DNA of 64,000 nt from Bacteroides sp. Lineage in GTDB: Bacteria > Bacteroidota > Bacteroidia > Bacteroidales > Bacteroidaceae. The notes beneath the pieces were generated by a model that worked only from the letters and a program-made list of their open reading frames with translations, did not search any database and was not told the origin of the DNA. Below, piece by piece: positions 1-8,046 of the stretch. The stretch is taken from assembly GCA_023665805.1 (NCBI GenBank), contig JAMPDJ010000012.1, forward strand, positions 1-64,000, read 5' to 3'. Every line of letters starts with the position of its first letter. Position 1 is the first letter of the stretch. The position numbers and the translations under genes are program-made.

Positions 1-68
1 CCCCTTTTTTCGTGCCTCGCCTCACTTCACTTCACTTCGCCTCGGCGCGGACGGGACGGGCGGGGGAG

Positions 69-221
69 AATCAGATGACTTGTATTGTCTTTTCCTCAGT
101 TTTGCCATTCCTCTTCGCTGTCTTGCATCCCGTTCCGTCTCGCCATGACTTCGACAAAACGGTTGCAAGATAACGAATATAAAGGCAAAACGATTTGGAA
201 ATCCAATGACTGATTCGGGTT
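69..221 (+). repeat. MITE-like 198-bp repeat, copy 1 (left end missing)
   Basis: This is a diverged member of a dispersed element whose best copy is at 48821-49018. It shares the internal block around GACAAAACGGTTGCAA and ends with a variant of the right inverted repeat (ATGACTGATTCGGGTT). The first 30 or so bases, including the left inverted repeat, are absent, so it is a truncated copy. It carries no convincing reading frame. Confidence 0.75.
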
Positions 222-390
222 TGTAGGTATCCGATAAAACCTAAAGTCTCAACATGGGTATTCTTTTTCTCCTGACAGTCGATATGGCAAACGCAAAAGA
301 CACTATTAGGAGGTAAAAATGCGTAGAAAGAGTTATGCATAAGCAAATATGGCATTGTTGGATGACAAATGCATCAAGAAAGGAGCATAC

Positions 391-422
391 TTTTATCGGA
401 CAGCCGTTTTATTGGACAGCCG
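391..422. repeat. 16-bp tandem duplication
   Basis: Two adjacent 16-base units, TTTTATCGGACAGCCG and TTTTATTGGACAGCCG, differ at one position. The duplication lies in non-coding sequence and no function is visible. Confidence 0.7.
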
Positions 423-1414
423 GCATGTTCCCCGGAATAGGGTGCTTGCCAGAGCGGTAGGCCTGTCGCAATGAGAGTCAAGACATGTCTGGCGGACACC
501 GATATCGAAGAATCTATACTCGTTAGACACGCGCATTCCCGGTGACAAACCTTGCACCTGTGCCGTTAGGGGAGACCGCTGGCCGGGAGAGGGATACATA
601 AGTAAGGCGTTGTTGACGCCTGGTTTCTGGCATTGTGAAACCTCGAACACTTCATGGTCGGTTCTGAAACCACGCAACGATGATGCCACGGGTATGTCAT
701 TGGCATTCCCCGTCAAGTTTGCCCGTACGGGCGGTCTTGGCGGTGGTGTATTACATGCATCCAGCGTGAGGTCCTGTTGCCCGTTTCGGCGGACGGTCAA
801 GTGCGTAAGCCCCCACGATGTGAAGCCGGCGGCAAGGAGGCTCCACGCTTTTTTATGTAGATGCGTGCGCGCATGCATTCATGAGTCATGAACCGTCCGA
901 ACGGGAGCCATAGGACATGAAAAATACTACTTATGGAAAACGGCGGCATGACGGTCTTATGGATATCCGACGCACTCACGGCAGGCAAGGTATCGCGGGT
1001 GCGCTTGCCTTTCACGCGTCTTGACGACATCCATCCGATAGCCGATGTGAACCGCGTGCGGTCGGCCTACATGAAGTTTTCCGTCTTCGTCATGAGCCTT
1101 TCCGACGCGGGGAACAAGCATCACTTTCTCTTTGGACGACGCCCCCAAGGCCGACACGGCCATGAAAAGAGCCGTTTTTGCAACATTGTGCTGCACGTCG
1201 TACATATGGATATTCCGATGTTACGAGGCGTGCCATATATGGGGTGATGCCTATAACCGCCGCCATTACGCCTCCATCGTGAATCTTGCGCCGATGCCCC
1301 GTTCGCCAGCACCTACGATTATGTCAAGAAGGTGCTGGCATGACGTAGCCTGCGAATTGTACGGCTCGCTTCCGCCTCCTGACGGCACTGCCTGACCTCA
1401 AAAGCCGGAAGTCC
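423..1414. other. About 1 kb without a supported gene
   Basis: Reading frames of 60-160 codons exist on both strands and overlap each other, but none has a recognisable domain, a clear start context or a consistent frame. Around 933-1343 the plus strand shows stretches that look codon-like, switching frame near 1130 and again near 1290 and ending in an A-D-A-P-F-A-S-T-Y-D-Y-V-K-K-V-L-A reading before TGA at 1341. This could be a decayed gene, but I cannot name it. The part from 430 to 900 holds several short hairpins, such as GCCCGTACGGGC at 721-732. Confidence 0.4.
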
Positions 1415-1487
1415 ATGACGAGCTTCATTGGCGTGCAGTTTATTATTAATAATAGAGTAATCAATACTTATATAAGACGAATCATTA

Positions 1488-1657
1488 TGGAACAGAAAAT
1501 CATAACCAGGAAACTGGCTCGTGTTACTACCTCATGGAATCCCACGGACATGCCGGAGGGGTGGACTGTGAAGCAGATATCCACGACCTCTATCGTAAAA
1601 AGCAGCACAGACAGTTCAGAAGCTGTCGTCGTTACGGCTCTGATAGAGAAGAACTAA
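1488..1657 (+). CDS. Small hypothetical protein (56 aa)
   Basis: This is a short open frame starting MEQKIITRKLARV and ending TALIEKN. A longer start at 1415 is possible, but the ATG at 1488 opens the compositionally normal part. The protein is polar and rich in Ser and Thr, with no signal peptide or membrane segment. It lies just upstream of a broken BspA-like gene in a decayed region. I recognise no family, and it may be a chance frame or a remnant. Confidence 0.35.
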
Positions 1658-1691
1658 GCAAGAACATACTTATGACAAAAGACATACGACT

Positions 1692-2336
1692 ATGAGACAA
1701 TTGTTTTCAATCATCCTCATCCTTGCCGTCCTCCCAGCGTGAGCAGAGGACTTCACGTACGCATACGAGGGGCGGACGCTGACCTACACCATCCTCGACG
1801 AGGAGGCGAAGACTTGCGAGCTAAAGTGTGGCAGTGGAAGCCGCGCCGGCAATAATGTTTCCGGCAAGTTGGTTATCCCCTCGACTGTCCGATACGGTGG
1901 ATGTGACCCAACTCCGTGACAAGCATTGAAAAAAGAGCGTTCAGGAATTGCCGCGGCCTAACATCTGTGACCATTTCCAGCTCCGTGGCAAGCATCGGAT
2001 ACAAGGCGTTTTCGAGTTGCATCAGCCTGACAACAATTTACATTTTAAACCCTACGCCTCCAATAGGGTCCTTTAGTATCTCTAATTGGTTCTCAACTGG
2101 ATTCTATCGTAACGCAACGCTTTATGTTCCTCAGGAAGCTGTAGATGCATATAAGACAACTTCTCCATGGCTGCGTTTCTCGAACATACAGGGGTATTGA
2201 TCCAACGGGCATTGAGAGCATCAATGCTGACGGAAGCAGTACGAGGGACGTGTATTACGACCTCAGCGGCCGCAGGCTCGGTGCACCGAAGAAGGGGCTT
2301 AACATCATCAATGGCAAGAAGGTGATAGTGAGATAA
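1692..2336 (+). pseudogene. BspA-like leucine-rich-repeat secreted protein, broken
   Basis: The relic starts with a signal peptide (MRQLFSIILILAVLPA) interrupted by TGA at 1740-1742. It continues in frame as A-E-D-F-T-Y-A-Y-E-G-R-T-L-T-Y, the usual opening of Bacteroidales LRR_5 surface proteins. A second stop at 1917 coincides with a frame change, after which two LRR_5 repeats follow (TSIEKRAFRNCRGLTSVTI, VASIGYKAFSSC). Another frameshift near 2197 leads into a C-terminal tail, YYDLSGRRLGAPKKG, common on exported proteins of this group. BspA-type proteins normally carry many more repeats and act in surface adhesion. The internal deletion and at least three disabling changes make this a pseudogene. 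Confidence 0.85.
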
Positions 2337-2354
2337 GCGGTCTTCTGAGCCGTG

Positions 2355-2415
2355 AAAAAGAAGCGGAGCGTAACGAGTCGGCTGTCATGGCTTTCGTTAC
2401 GCTCCGTTTCTTTTT
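2355..2415 (+). terminator. Rho-independent terminator after the BspA relic
   Basis: The 22-base arm from 2355 (AAAAAGAAGCGGAGCGTAAC...) pairs with 2394-2415 (...GTTACGCTCCGTTTCTTTTT) with one G-U wobble, and the right arm ends in five T. Because the left arm starts with A5, it could work in both directions. Confidence 0.8.
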
Positions 2416-2569
2416 GCGGCAGTCAAGGATAGTCTTGGATTCAAAAATCCAGGTTTCAAGACTGTTTTGGCTGGCATTTTAGTTGCAAGGTTTCATTTTT
2501 CCCATTCCGGTAACTTGCAGCCTGGGGATTTGCTGTATATCACAGTTACGCAGAAAGGCAAATTGGTTC

Positions 2570-2769
2570 AACTCAAATCGGACATTAGAGCGTCAATTTG
2601 TATAAATCAGATGAATTATGTTGCCTTTTCCTCCGTTTGCATATTATATTCTCCGTCTTGCTTCCCGTTTTGGTCTTTCCATAGCTCGCCATGCCTTCGA
2701 CAAAACGGTTGCAATACGAACGAATATAATGGCAAAACGGATTGTAAATCTAATGACCGATTGGGGGTA
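2570..2769 (+). repeat. MITE-like 198-bp repeat, copy 2
   Basis: This is a full-length but diverged copy. The left end reads AACTCAAATCGGACATTAGA and the right end TCTAATGACCGATTGGGGG, against the perfect AACCCGAATCGGTCATTAGA inverted repeat of copy 4. The interior shares the central hairpin region and the GGTTGCAATACGAACGAATA block. It lies in a 675-base gene-free stretch (2337-3011) that otherwise holds only a terminator and a promoter. Confidence 0.85.
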
Positions 2770-2923
2770 TCGTGGTGATTTGGCAGGTTCTGGAGACTAA
2801 GTTGTGCCATCCTTTCGGAGTGTCGCTAATCGTAAGGGCCTATTGCCGGAAGTTGGAATGCATCCTTGTCTGGAACATGGATAAATATAGGGAAGATGTT
2901 GACATTTCTGTGTTCCGGTATTG

Positions 2924-2951
2924 TTTGGATACCGTAAAAGTGTTAACTTTG
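2924..2951 (+). promoter_or_regulatory. Bacteroidetes-type promoter for the CDP-alcohol transferase gene
   Basis: TTTG at 2924-2927 and TAACTTTG at 2944-2951 match the -33/-7 pattern with slightly short spacing (16 bases). The start codon at 3012 lies about 60 bases downstream. Confidence 0.6.
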
Positions 2952-3011
2952 CAGAGTGATTGGCACAGGTTCCTGTAGCCTTTCCTATTTGAATGTAAAA
3001 ACAGATGACAG

Positions 3012-3716
3012 ATGAACAAGAATGAAAATTCGGTCAGGATACAAACTTCTATTCTGAATCCCTATGAGAAGAAAGCATTGATTTGGATGGCAGGACGGTT
3101 GCCCGGGTGGGTGACATCGGATATGCTCACATGGTTCAGTCTTTTCGGAGCAGTGGTGATTGCCGCTGGTTACGTTCTCACCAATTATTCTCCTGCATGG
3201 TTGTGGCTCTCTTCACTTGGTTTTGTGATGCACTGGGCGGGTGACTCCTTGGACGGTACCATTGCACGTGTCCGCAACCAATCCCGCCCGTTGTATGGGT
3301 TCTATATCGACCATAATATGGACTGCATCACGGAGTTCTTTATCTTTGGCGGCATGGGCTTGTCGGCATACATGCATTTCTGGATGGGTCTGCTGATGTT
3401 TTGTGTCTACCTTGCCATGGAGGTATATGTGATGATATGCGCACATCTTAAGAATGAGTTCAAGCTGACCTACGGTGTCTTCGGCCCCACGGAATTACGT
3501 GTGCTCATGGTGTTGCTGAATACCGTATGGTTCTTTGTTGAGCCTCTGCATACACTCAGCGTGGATGTGACCATAGGTCCGTTGAGCGGCGAGATGTTCA
3601 GTCTGGATTTGGTGGGTGTGATAGTCTTTATGATACTGTGCTTTCTGTATTTCAGTAGTCTTATAAAGGATGGCAAGTATTTTGCCAAGATAGATCCTTT
3701 GCATAAGAAACAGTAA
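3012..3716 (+). CDS. CDP-alcohol phosphatidyltransferase family protein
   Basis: The protein is a 234-residue integral membrane enzyme of the CDP-OH_P family, which transfers a phosphoalcohol from a CDP-alcohol to an acceptor alcohol. The full catalytic signature is present: D78, D81-G82, A85-R86, then G96, D100 and D104 (DSLDGTIAR ... GFYIDHNMD), which binds metal and the CDP moiety. Several hydrophobic membrane segments surround it. It has its own promoter and is followed by a GtrA-type membrane protein, a pairing that suggests lipid-linked sugar or phospholipid work. The exact substrate (inositol, glycerophosphate or other) cannot be told from sequence. Confidence 0.9.
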   Translation: MNKNENSVRIQTSILNPYEKKALIWMAGRLPGWVTSDMLTWFSLFGAVVIAAGYVLTNYSPAWLWLSSLGFVMHWAGDSLDGTIARVRNQSRPLYGFYIDHNMDCITEFFIFGGMGLSAYMHFWMGLLMFCVYLAMEVYVMICAHLKNEFKLTYGVFGPTELRVLMVLLNTVWFFVEPLHTLSVDVTIGPLSGEMFSLDLVGVIVFMILCFLYFSSLIKDGKYFAKIDPLHKKQ

Positions 3717-3784
3717 TGACAGGCATATGCCGGATTGAAAAATAGGCGCGGAGCTGGTGCGTATGCCGGCCTCCGCGCCTATAA

Positions 3785-3797
3785 TATATATAAGGTA
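3785..3797 (+). promoter_or_regulatory. TATATATAAGGTA leader motif
   Basis: The 13-mer lies 18 bases before the GtrA start and contains an AAGG core that may serve as ribosome binding site. The identical 13-mer occurs before the genes at 54135 and 57665. Confidence 0.5.
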
Positions 3798-3815
3798 AAG
3801 GTAATAATTGACGTA

Positions 3816-4238
3816 ATGGAAATTAAGGAAAAGTTGCAACGATACCTGAAGTTCATGGTGTCTACCCTGGGTGGTACGGCAGTGGACTGTGGCGTGATGT
3901 GGCTGTTGGCAGAAGTGCTTTTTGCCGGTAACGAGACCGTAGCATTGTTCGTTGCCCCCACGGTTTCGTTTGAATGCGCCGTGTTCACCAACTATACTTT
4001 GGCTTACTTCTTTGTATGGCAGGATAGAGTGGGGCGGCGTTCTGCCAAAGGTTTTGTACAACGTTTTGTGCCCTATAACGTGTCTTGCATAGCCGCTTTC
4101 CTGATTAAGATGGTTCCATATCTGGTCATACGCCACTTTGCTGGTCTGAATGTGGTGATATGCAATCTTCTTGCCCTCATTTTCTCAGGCATCTTTAACT
4201 TTGTGATGAACGAGTGGGTCATATTCCGCAAGAAATAG
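3816..4238 (+). CDS. GtrA family membrane protein
   Basis: This 140-residue protein has four hydrophobic segments typical of the GtrA/DPMS-like family, whose members are thought to help move or use polyprenyl-phosphate-linked sugars across the inner membrane. The family pattern is visible: an N-terminal basic helix (MEIKEKLQRYLKFMVSTLGG), an Asn-Tyr in the middle (VFTNYTLAYFFVW) and a final N-F-V-M-N-E-W-V-I-F. The ATG at 3816 is chosen over an upstream TTG because it follows an AAGGTAAAGG stretch and opens the conserved N-terminus. It probably shares a transcript with the CDP-alcohol transferase 99 bases upstream. Confidence 0.85.
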   Translation: MEIKEKLQRYLKFMVSTLGGTAVDCGVMWLLAEVLFAGNETVALFVAPTVSFECAVFTNYTLAYFFVWQDRVGRRSAKGFVQRFVPYNVSCIAAFLIKMVPYLVIRHFAGLNVVICNLLALIFSGIFNFVMNEWVIFRKK

Positions 4239-4391
4239 GCCAGGTATGCAATGCCTGACACCACGGATGGCAACCAAGGGAAGGGAGAGACGGTGATGGT
4301 ACCCCCCCAAAAAAAAAGAAAATCGGTCATTGTGCTTTGTCCTGTGCCACGGCAATAATTATGTGTCCTTTCCTGGAGGGGGCGTTGCACG

Positions 4392-6074
4392 CTATGCCCT
4401 GCATGTGCTGTCCCTTGACACCCTTTCCAGATGTAGCGTGCGTTCGCAGTAATCCAGTATGGACTGGCGGTGCGTAATGAAGAGTATGGTCTGGCATCTC
4501 TCCTTGGCCCTGCCGGAGATGTTTTGGACAAGGCGTTGCTCCGTTTCCGTGTCCAAAGCACTGGTAGCTTCGTCCAAAAGCAAGATGTTGCCTCGTCGCA
4601 GCAATGCCCTGGCTATGGCTATCCGCTGGGCCTGTCCTTCGGAAAGACCGCTTCCGCCCTCGCCACATTCGGTGTCCATGGAGCGTGGGAGGGAGAAGAC
4701 GAAATCGGCGCAGGCCAAACGTAGTGCATCTTCCATTTCTTCTTGGGAAGCATCGGGATTTCCCAGCAACAGGTTGTAACGTATGCTGCCGCATAGTAGG
4801 GTGTTGCCTTGTGGCACATACACCATGTTGCACCGTGTGGATGGAGATGCGTATACACTCGTATTATCGTCATATAGTTCCACTGTGCCGCGGCATGGTT
4901 GCAGGAGAGCCAGGATAAGGCGTATGAGAGTGGTTTTGCCGGCTCCAGTCTCTCCCAATATGGCAGTGGCACTGCCCGGAGTGAAGTCATAGGAGAATTC
5001 CTTGAGTATGCAGCGGTGTCCGTCGGTATAAGTGTAGGAGACGTCATTGAATCGTATGCCCGCTCCATGCGGGAAGGTTACAGAAGCACCCTCCTTTTCC
5101 AGCGGTGTGTCCTCCAATTGGATCATGCGTTCCGCTGATGTCAGTGCGCTTATGATTGCCGGCACGAAGCGTGTCATCTCCCGGAACGGCCCTTGTATCT
5201 GCCCCACCAGTTGTATGAAAGCTATCATGGTTCCGTATGTGATGGTGCCGGCATCCAGGCGGAACACGCCCCAGATGAATGTCAGCATGTATCCGGCTGT
5301 GAAGCCGAAATTGATACAAAGTTCGCTGAATGCCGAAAAGACCGTGCGCTGTCTCACTTTCCTGTATAGGGTTTCCTGCTCCTTTTCCAATCTCGATACC
5401 ATCCCGTCGCCCTGTTCCAGGGTTTTCAGCACCATGCGGTGTTGGAGGCTTTCCTGCAGGAGACTTTGTATGCGGCTGTCGGCATCGCGCGTCTCGTGTG
5501 TCAGACGACGCATGGTACGGATATATAATCTGCTGAGGAGCATGAACAGGGGTGCTGCCACAATCACCATCAAGGCCAGACGCGAGTCGAAATAGAACAG
5601 GTACATGAATGCCACGGCCACTCTCAGCGTCACACACAAGGCCGCGGGCAGAGTGTCGGTTATTACCGACGTTATCCCCGTGGCATCGTTGATGATCCTG
5701 TTCATCACGTCCCCGGAATGAAACTGTTCTTTTCCGGTCCACACGCTGTGCATCAGGCGGGAAAATGTGCGCAGCTGCATCCGGTTCTGGCTTTTTACGC
5801 CCAGCAGGGCGTTCGACCATTTGCGTGCAAAAGCCAGTGCAATCCTCAATATACCCAAGGCTATTAGCACCCCGCATGCCATGGACAGGCTGCTTGCGCT
5901 CTGTCCCGTGGCCGCGTCTATGGCCAACTTGGTGGCCCAGATGAAAGCGAAGTCCACTCCCACCAAAGCCATGCCGACGACAATGTTTATGACAGACTTC
6001 AGTCTCAGTCCGCGACTGGTGCGCCACAGCCACCGTAATACGTTGCCGATATGTTCGGGCGATTTGTTTTCCAT
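4392..6074 (-). CDS. ABC exporter, fused membrane and ATPase domains
   Basis: This 560-residue half-transporter has an N-terminal six-helix export domain (about 25-310) and a C-terminal ATPase. The nucleotide-binding motifs are complete: Walker A GETGAGKTT at 374-382, Q-loop near 422, signature LSEGQ at 477-481, Walker B ILLLDEATSALD from 497 and switch His 535. The ATG at 6074 is chosen over an in-frame extension of 49 residues because that extension runs into nadK, whose stop is only 23 bases upstream of 6074. It likely works as a homodimer exporting lipid, peptide or drug, with the substrate unknown. A C7-A9 run at 4304-4319 lies between its stop and GtrA. Confidence 0.88.
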   Translation of the reverse strand: MENKSPEHIGNVLRWLWRTSRGLRLKSVINIVVGMALVGVDFAFIWATKLAIDAATGQSASSLSMACGVLIALGILRIALAFARKWSNALLGVKSQNRMQLRTFSRLMHSVWTGKEQFHSGDVMNRIINDATGITSVITDTLPAALCVTLRVAVAFMYLFYFDSRLALMVIVAAPLFMLLSRLYIRTMRRLTHETRDADSRIQSLLQESLQHRMVLKTLEQGDGMVSRLEKEQETLYRKVRQRTVFSAFSELCINFGFTAGYMLTFIWGVFRLDAGTITYGTMIAFIQLVGQIQGPFREMTRFVPAIISALTSAERMIQLEDTPLEKEGASVTFPHGAGIRFNDVSYTYTDGHRCILKEFSYDFTPGSATAILGETGAGKTTLIRLILALLQPCRGTVELYDDNTSVYASPSTRCNMVYVPQGNTLLCGSIRYNLLLGNPDASQEEMEDALRLACADFVFSLPRSMDTECGEGGSGLSEGQAQRIAIARALLRRGNILLLDEATSALDTETEQRLVQNISGRAKERCQTILFITHRQSILDYCERTLHLERVSRDSTCRA

Positions 6075-6097
6075 GTTGCTTGTGTTGGGTGGATGTA

Positions 6098-6982
6098 CTA
6101 TTTTTCGCGTGTGTCGGCTCCCCACATCAGCTTGTCGCGCAATGTGTGGCTGAAACTTCCTTCGTTTCTCTTCAGCACCTTGATTGTATACGAAGCCTTG
6201 CGCACGGTGATAACTGCACATTCACGTGTGGACTCGCTACGTCCGTCTATGGACAGTAGGAAATTATGCGAACGGCTCCTGACCCTCATGGTCACTACCG
6301 AGTCCGAGGAGATGACTATAGGTCTTACCGTGAGCGAGTGCGGAGCCACTGGTATCAGTCCCATGATGTTGGTTCCCGGCCAAATGATGGGGCCTCCCAC
6401 AGACAGGGCGTACCCCGTGCTGCCGGTTGACGTGTTGATAATGAGTCCGTCGGCCTGGTATGTCGTAAGAAATTCCCCGTTGACCTCCACGTCTATGCTT
6501 ATCATGGAGGATATATCGTGCTTCAGCACCGCCACTTCGTTCAAGGCGTATGGGTATCCATCTACGTCTTGCCCCTCGCTCTCCACCTTCAGCACCGTGC
6601 GTTCCTCTATTCGGTACGTACCGTCGTAGATGTGTCCTATGGCCGATGCCATGTCCTCGGTACGGTAGTCCGACAGGAATCCCAGCCGTCCCATGTTTAT
6701 CCCCAGTACGGGTATTTCCTTGTCGCCCACATAGCGTGCCGCCCTCAGAAAAGTGCCGTCGCCGCCCATGGAAATGGCAAAGTCGGCACGGAAGTCCTCG
6801 CTGTCTATCACTGCGTCAGGTCGTACATCCAGGCCCGTCTCTCCTGTCAGATACTCGTGGAACGTGCGCTCCATCAGCAGCGAAGCCCCGTGGCTCTGCA
6901 GTATGTGCAGGAGTTCCTGTACGTGTGCAGTCTTGTCCTGTCTGTATGCCTTGCCGAAAATGACGAAGCGAAGTTTCTTCAT
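6098..6982 (-). CDS. nadK: NAD kinase
   Basis: The enzyme phosphorylates NAD to NADP with ATP in the cytoplasm. In 294 residues it shows the hallmark GGDGT at 73-77 (MGGDGTFLRAA), the NE pair at 148-149 and TSTGSTGY at 184-191, followed by the beta-sandwich C-terminal domain. The ATG at 6982 (MKKLRFVIFGK) is preferred over one 14 codons upstream because the family begins with this strand. A TACCTTTG promoter element lies at 7052-7059. The ABC exporter follows 23 bases downstream and is probably cotranscribed. Confidence 0.96.
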   Translation of the reverse strand: MKKLRFVIFGKAYRQDKTAHVQELLHILQSHGASLLMERTFHEYLTGETGLDVRPDAVIDSEDFRADFAISMGGDGTFLRAARYVGDKEIPVLGINMGRLGFLSDYRTEDMASAIGHIYDGTYRIEERTVLKVESEGQDVDGYPYALNEVAVLKHDISSMISIDVEVNGEFLTTYQADGLIINTSTGSTGYALSVGGPIIWPGTNIMGLIPVAPHSLTVRPIVISSDSVVTMRVRSRSHNFLLSIDGRSESTRECAVITVRKASYTIKVLKRNEGSFSHTLRDKLMWGADTREK

Positions 6983-7051
6983 ATGTTCCTGTCTATGAGT
7001 ATATGATGCAAGAATTTTCTGCAATATGAATTATCTTGCCTTTGCAGTGAG

Positions 7052-7059
7052 CAAAGGTA
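7052..7059 (-). promoter_or_regulatory. -7 element for nadK
   Basis: TACCTTTG on the minus strand lies 70 bases upstream of the nadK start, in the gap between divergent genes. Confidence 0.6.
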
Positions 7060-7152
7060 CGACTAAGCATGATAAAAAGCAAGAAAAGGAACGCTTTTGC
7101 TGCATCTGCTGTCCGATATTGTGCTCTTCGTGGCCGCGAAGAGACGCAAACA

Positions 7153-7184
7153 TTTGTCTTTTCCCGTGATTTTGCTTACCTTTG
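7153..7184 (+). promoter_or_regulatory. Promoter for the DJ-1 family gene
   Basis: TTTG at 7153-7156 and TACCTTTG at 7177-7184 are spaced by 20 bases, a textbook Bacteroidetes promoter. The ATG follows 39 bases later. Confidence 0.75.
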
Positions 7185-7223
7185 TCTACACAAATGTACA
7201 AACACAACTTAATTAACAAGAGT

Positions 7224-7778
7224 ATGATATATCAGTTTTTGGCAACAGGATTTGAGGACATAGAGGCATTGGCTCCCCTTGACATAGTGCGCCGTGCAGG
7301 TCTGGACATCACCACGGTGAGCATCACCGGAGACCTTACGGTGCAGAGTGCCCACGGTGTGGGCGTGGTGGCAGATGCGTTGATAGAGGACATAGACCCC
7401 GCGGATGCGGATATGCTGGTGCTTCCTGGCGGACTGCCCGGTAGTGTGCACCTGGACGAGTGCGCTCCGCTGCGCGACATGATTCTCTCCCATCATGCAC
7501 AGGGCAAGGCTCTGGCCGCCATCTGTGCGGCCCCCATGGTGTTCGGTCATTTGGGCATACTTCGTGGCGTGCGCGCCACGTGTTATCCCGGTGTGGAACC
7601 TCAGCTGGACGGTGCCGTCTGCTTGGACGAGATAGTCTGCCGTGACGGCAACATCATCACCGGACGCGGTCCGGGGGCCGCCATGGCCTTCGGTTATGCC
7701 ATAGCGGAGTACTTCCTTGGCGAGGAGGCCGTGGCTCCGTTGCGCGAGGGGATGATGTACAACCGGCTGTTTGCGTGA
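7224..7778 (+). CDS. DJ-1/PfpI (YajL-like) family protein
   Basis: This 184-residue single-domain protein of the DJ-1 superfamily has a nucleophile elbow at Cys101 in LAAICAAPMVFG and the conserved acidic residues in GFEDIEA near the N-terminus. The VLPGGLPG and GRGPGAAMAFG loops also match. Members act as protein or nucleotide deglycases, chaperones or oxidative-stress sensors, and the activity here is not predictable beyond the family. The ATG at 7224 opens the first beta strand (MIYQFLATGFED), and the 14-codon upstream extension overlaps the promoter. RecG follows after an inserted MITE-like repeat. Confidence 0.92.
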   Translation: MIYQFLATGFEDIEALAPLDIVRRAGLDITTVSITGDLTVQSAHGVGVVADALIEDIDPADADMLVLPGGLPGSVHLDECAPLRDMILSHHAQGKALAAICAAPMVFGHLGILRGVRATCYPGVEPQLDGAVCLDEIVCRDGNIITGRGPGAAMAFGYAIAEYFLGEEAVAPLREGMMYNRLFA

Positions 7779-7831
7779 AACGGTGTGGGCCGTAGGATGT
7801 GACAAATGTCCTGCCAAGGAGAAGTGCGTTA

Positions 7832-8029
7832 AACCCGAATCGGTCATTAAATTTCCAATCCGTTTTGCCTTTATGTTCGTTCTTATTGCAACCGTTTTGT
7901 CGAAGGCATAGCGAGCTATGGCAAGACCAAACGGGAAGCAATACGGCGAAGAGAAGGGCAAAATGGAGGAAAAGGCAATATAAATCAGATGATTTATACA
8001 AATTGACGTTCCAATGACCGATTTGGGTT
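7832..8029 (-). repeat. MITE-like 198-bp repeat, copy 3 (inverted)
   Basis: This is a complete copy in the opposite orientation to copies 1, 2 and 4, beginning AACCCGAATCGGTCATTAA and ending CCAATGACCGATTTGGGTT. It has a central hairpin of the form CATAGC-GA-GCTATG. It fills almost the whole space between the DJ-1 gene and recG, ending 17 bases before the recG ATG, so it is part of the recG leader. Confidence 0.92.
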
Positions 8030-8046
8030 AAATATGCCATAATGTT

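Noticed and set aside
393..878. A 161-codon minus-strand gene
   Set aside because: It overlaps a plus-strand frame of similar quality, has no family match by eye, contains the tandem duplication at its end and has no promoter element.
4301..4320. C7-A9 homopolymer run as a phase-variable switch
   Set aside because: It lies between two convergent genes, outside coding sequence and away from any promoter, so length change would have no evident effect.
5044..6033. A minus-strand open frame of 329 codons overlapping the ABC exporter
   Set aside because: It is an out-of-frame reading of the exporter gene, whose ATPase motifs prove the other frame.
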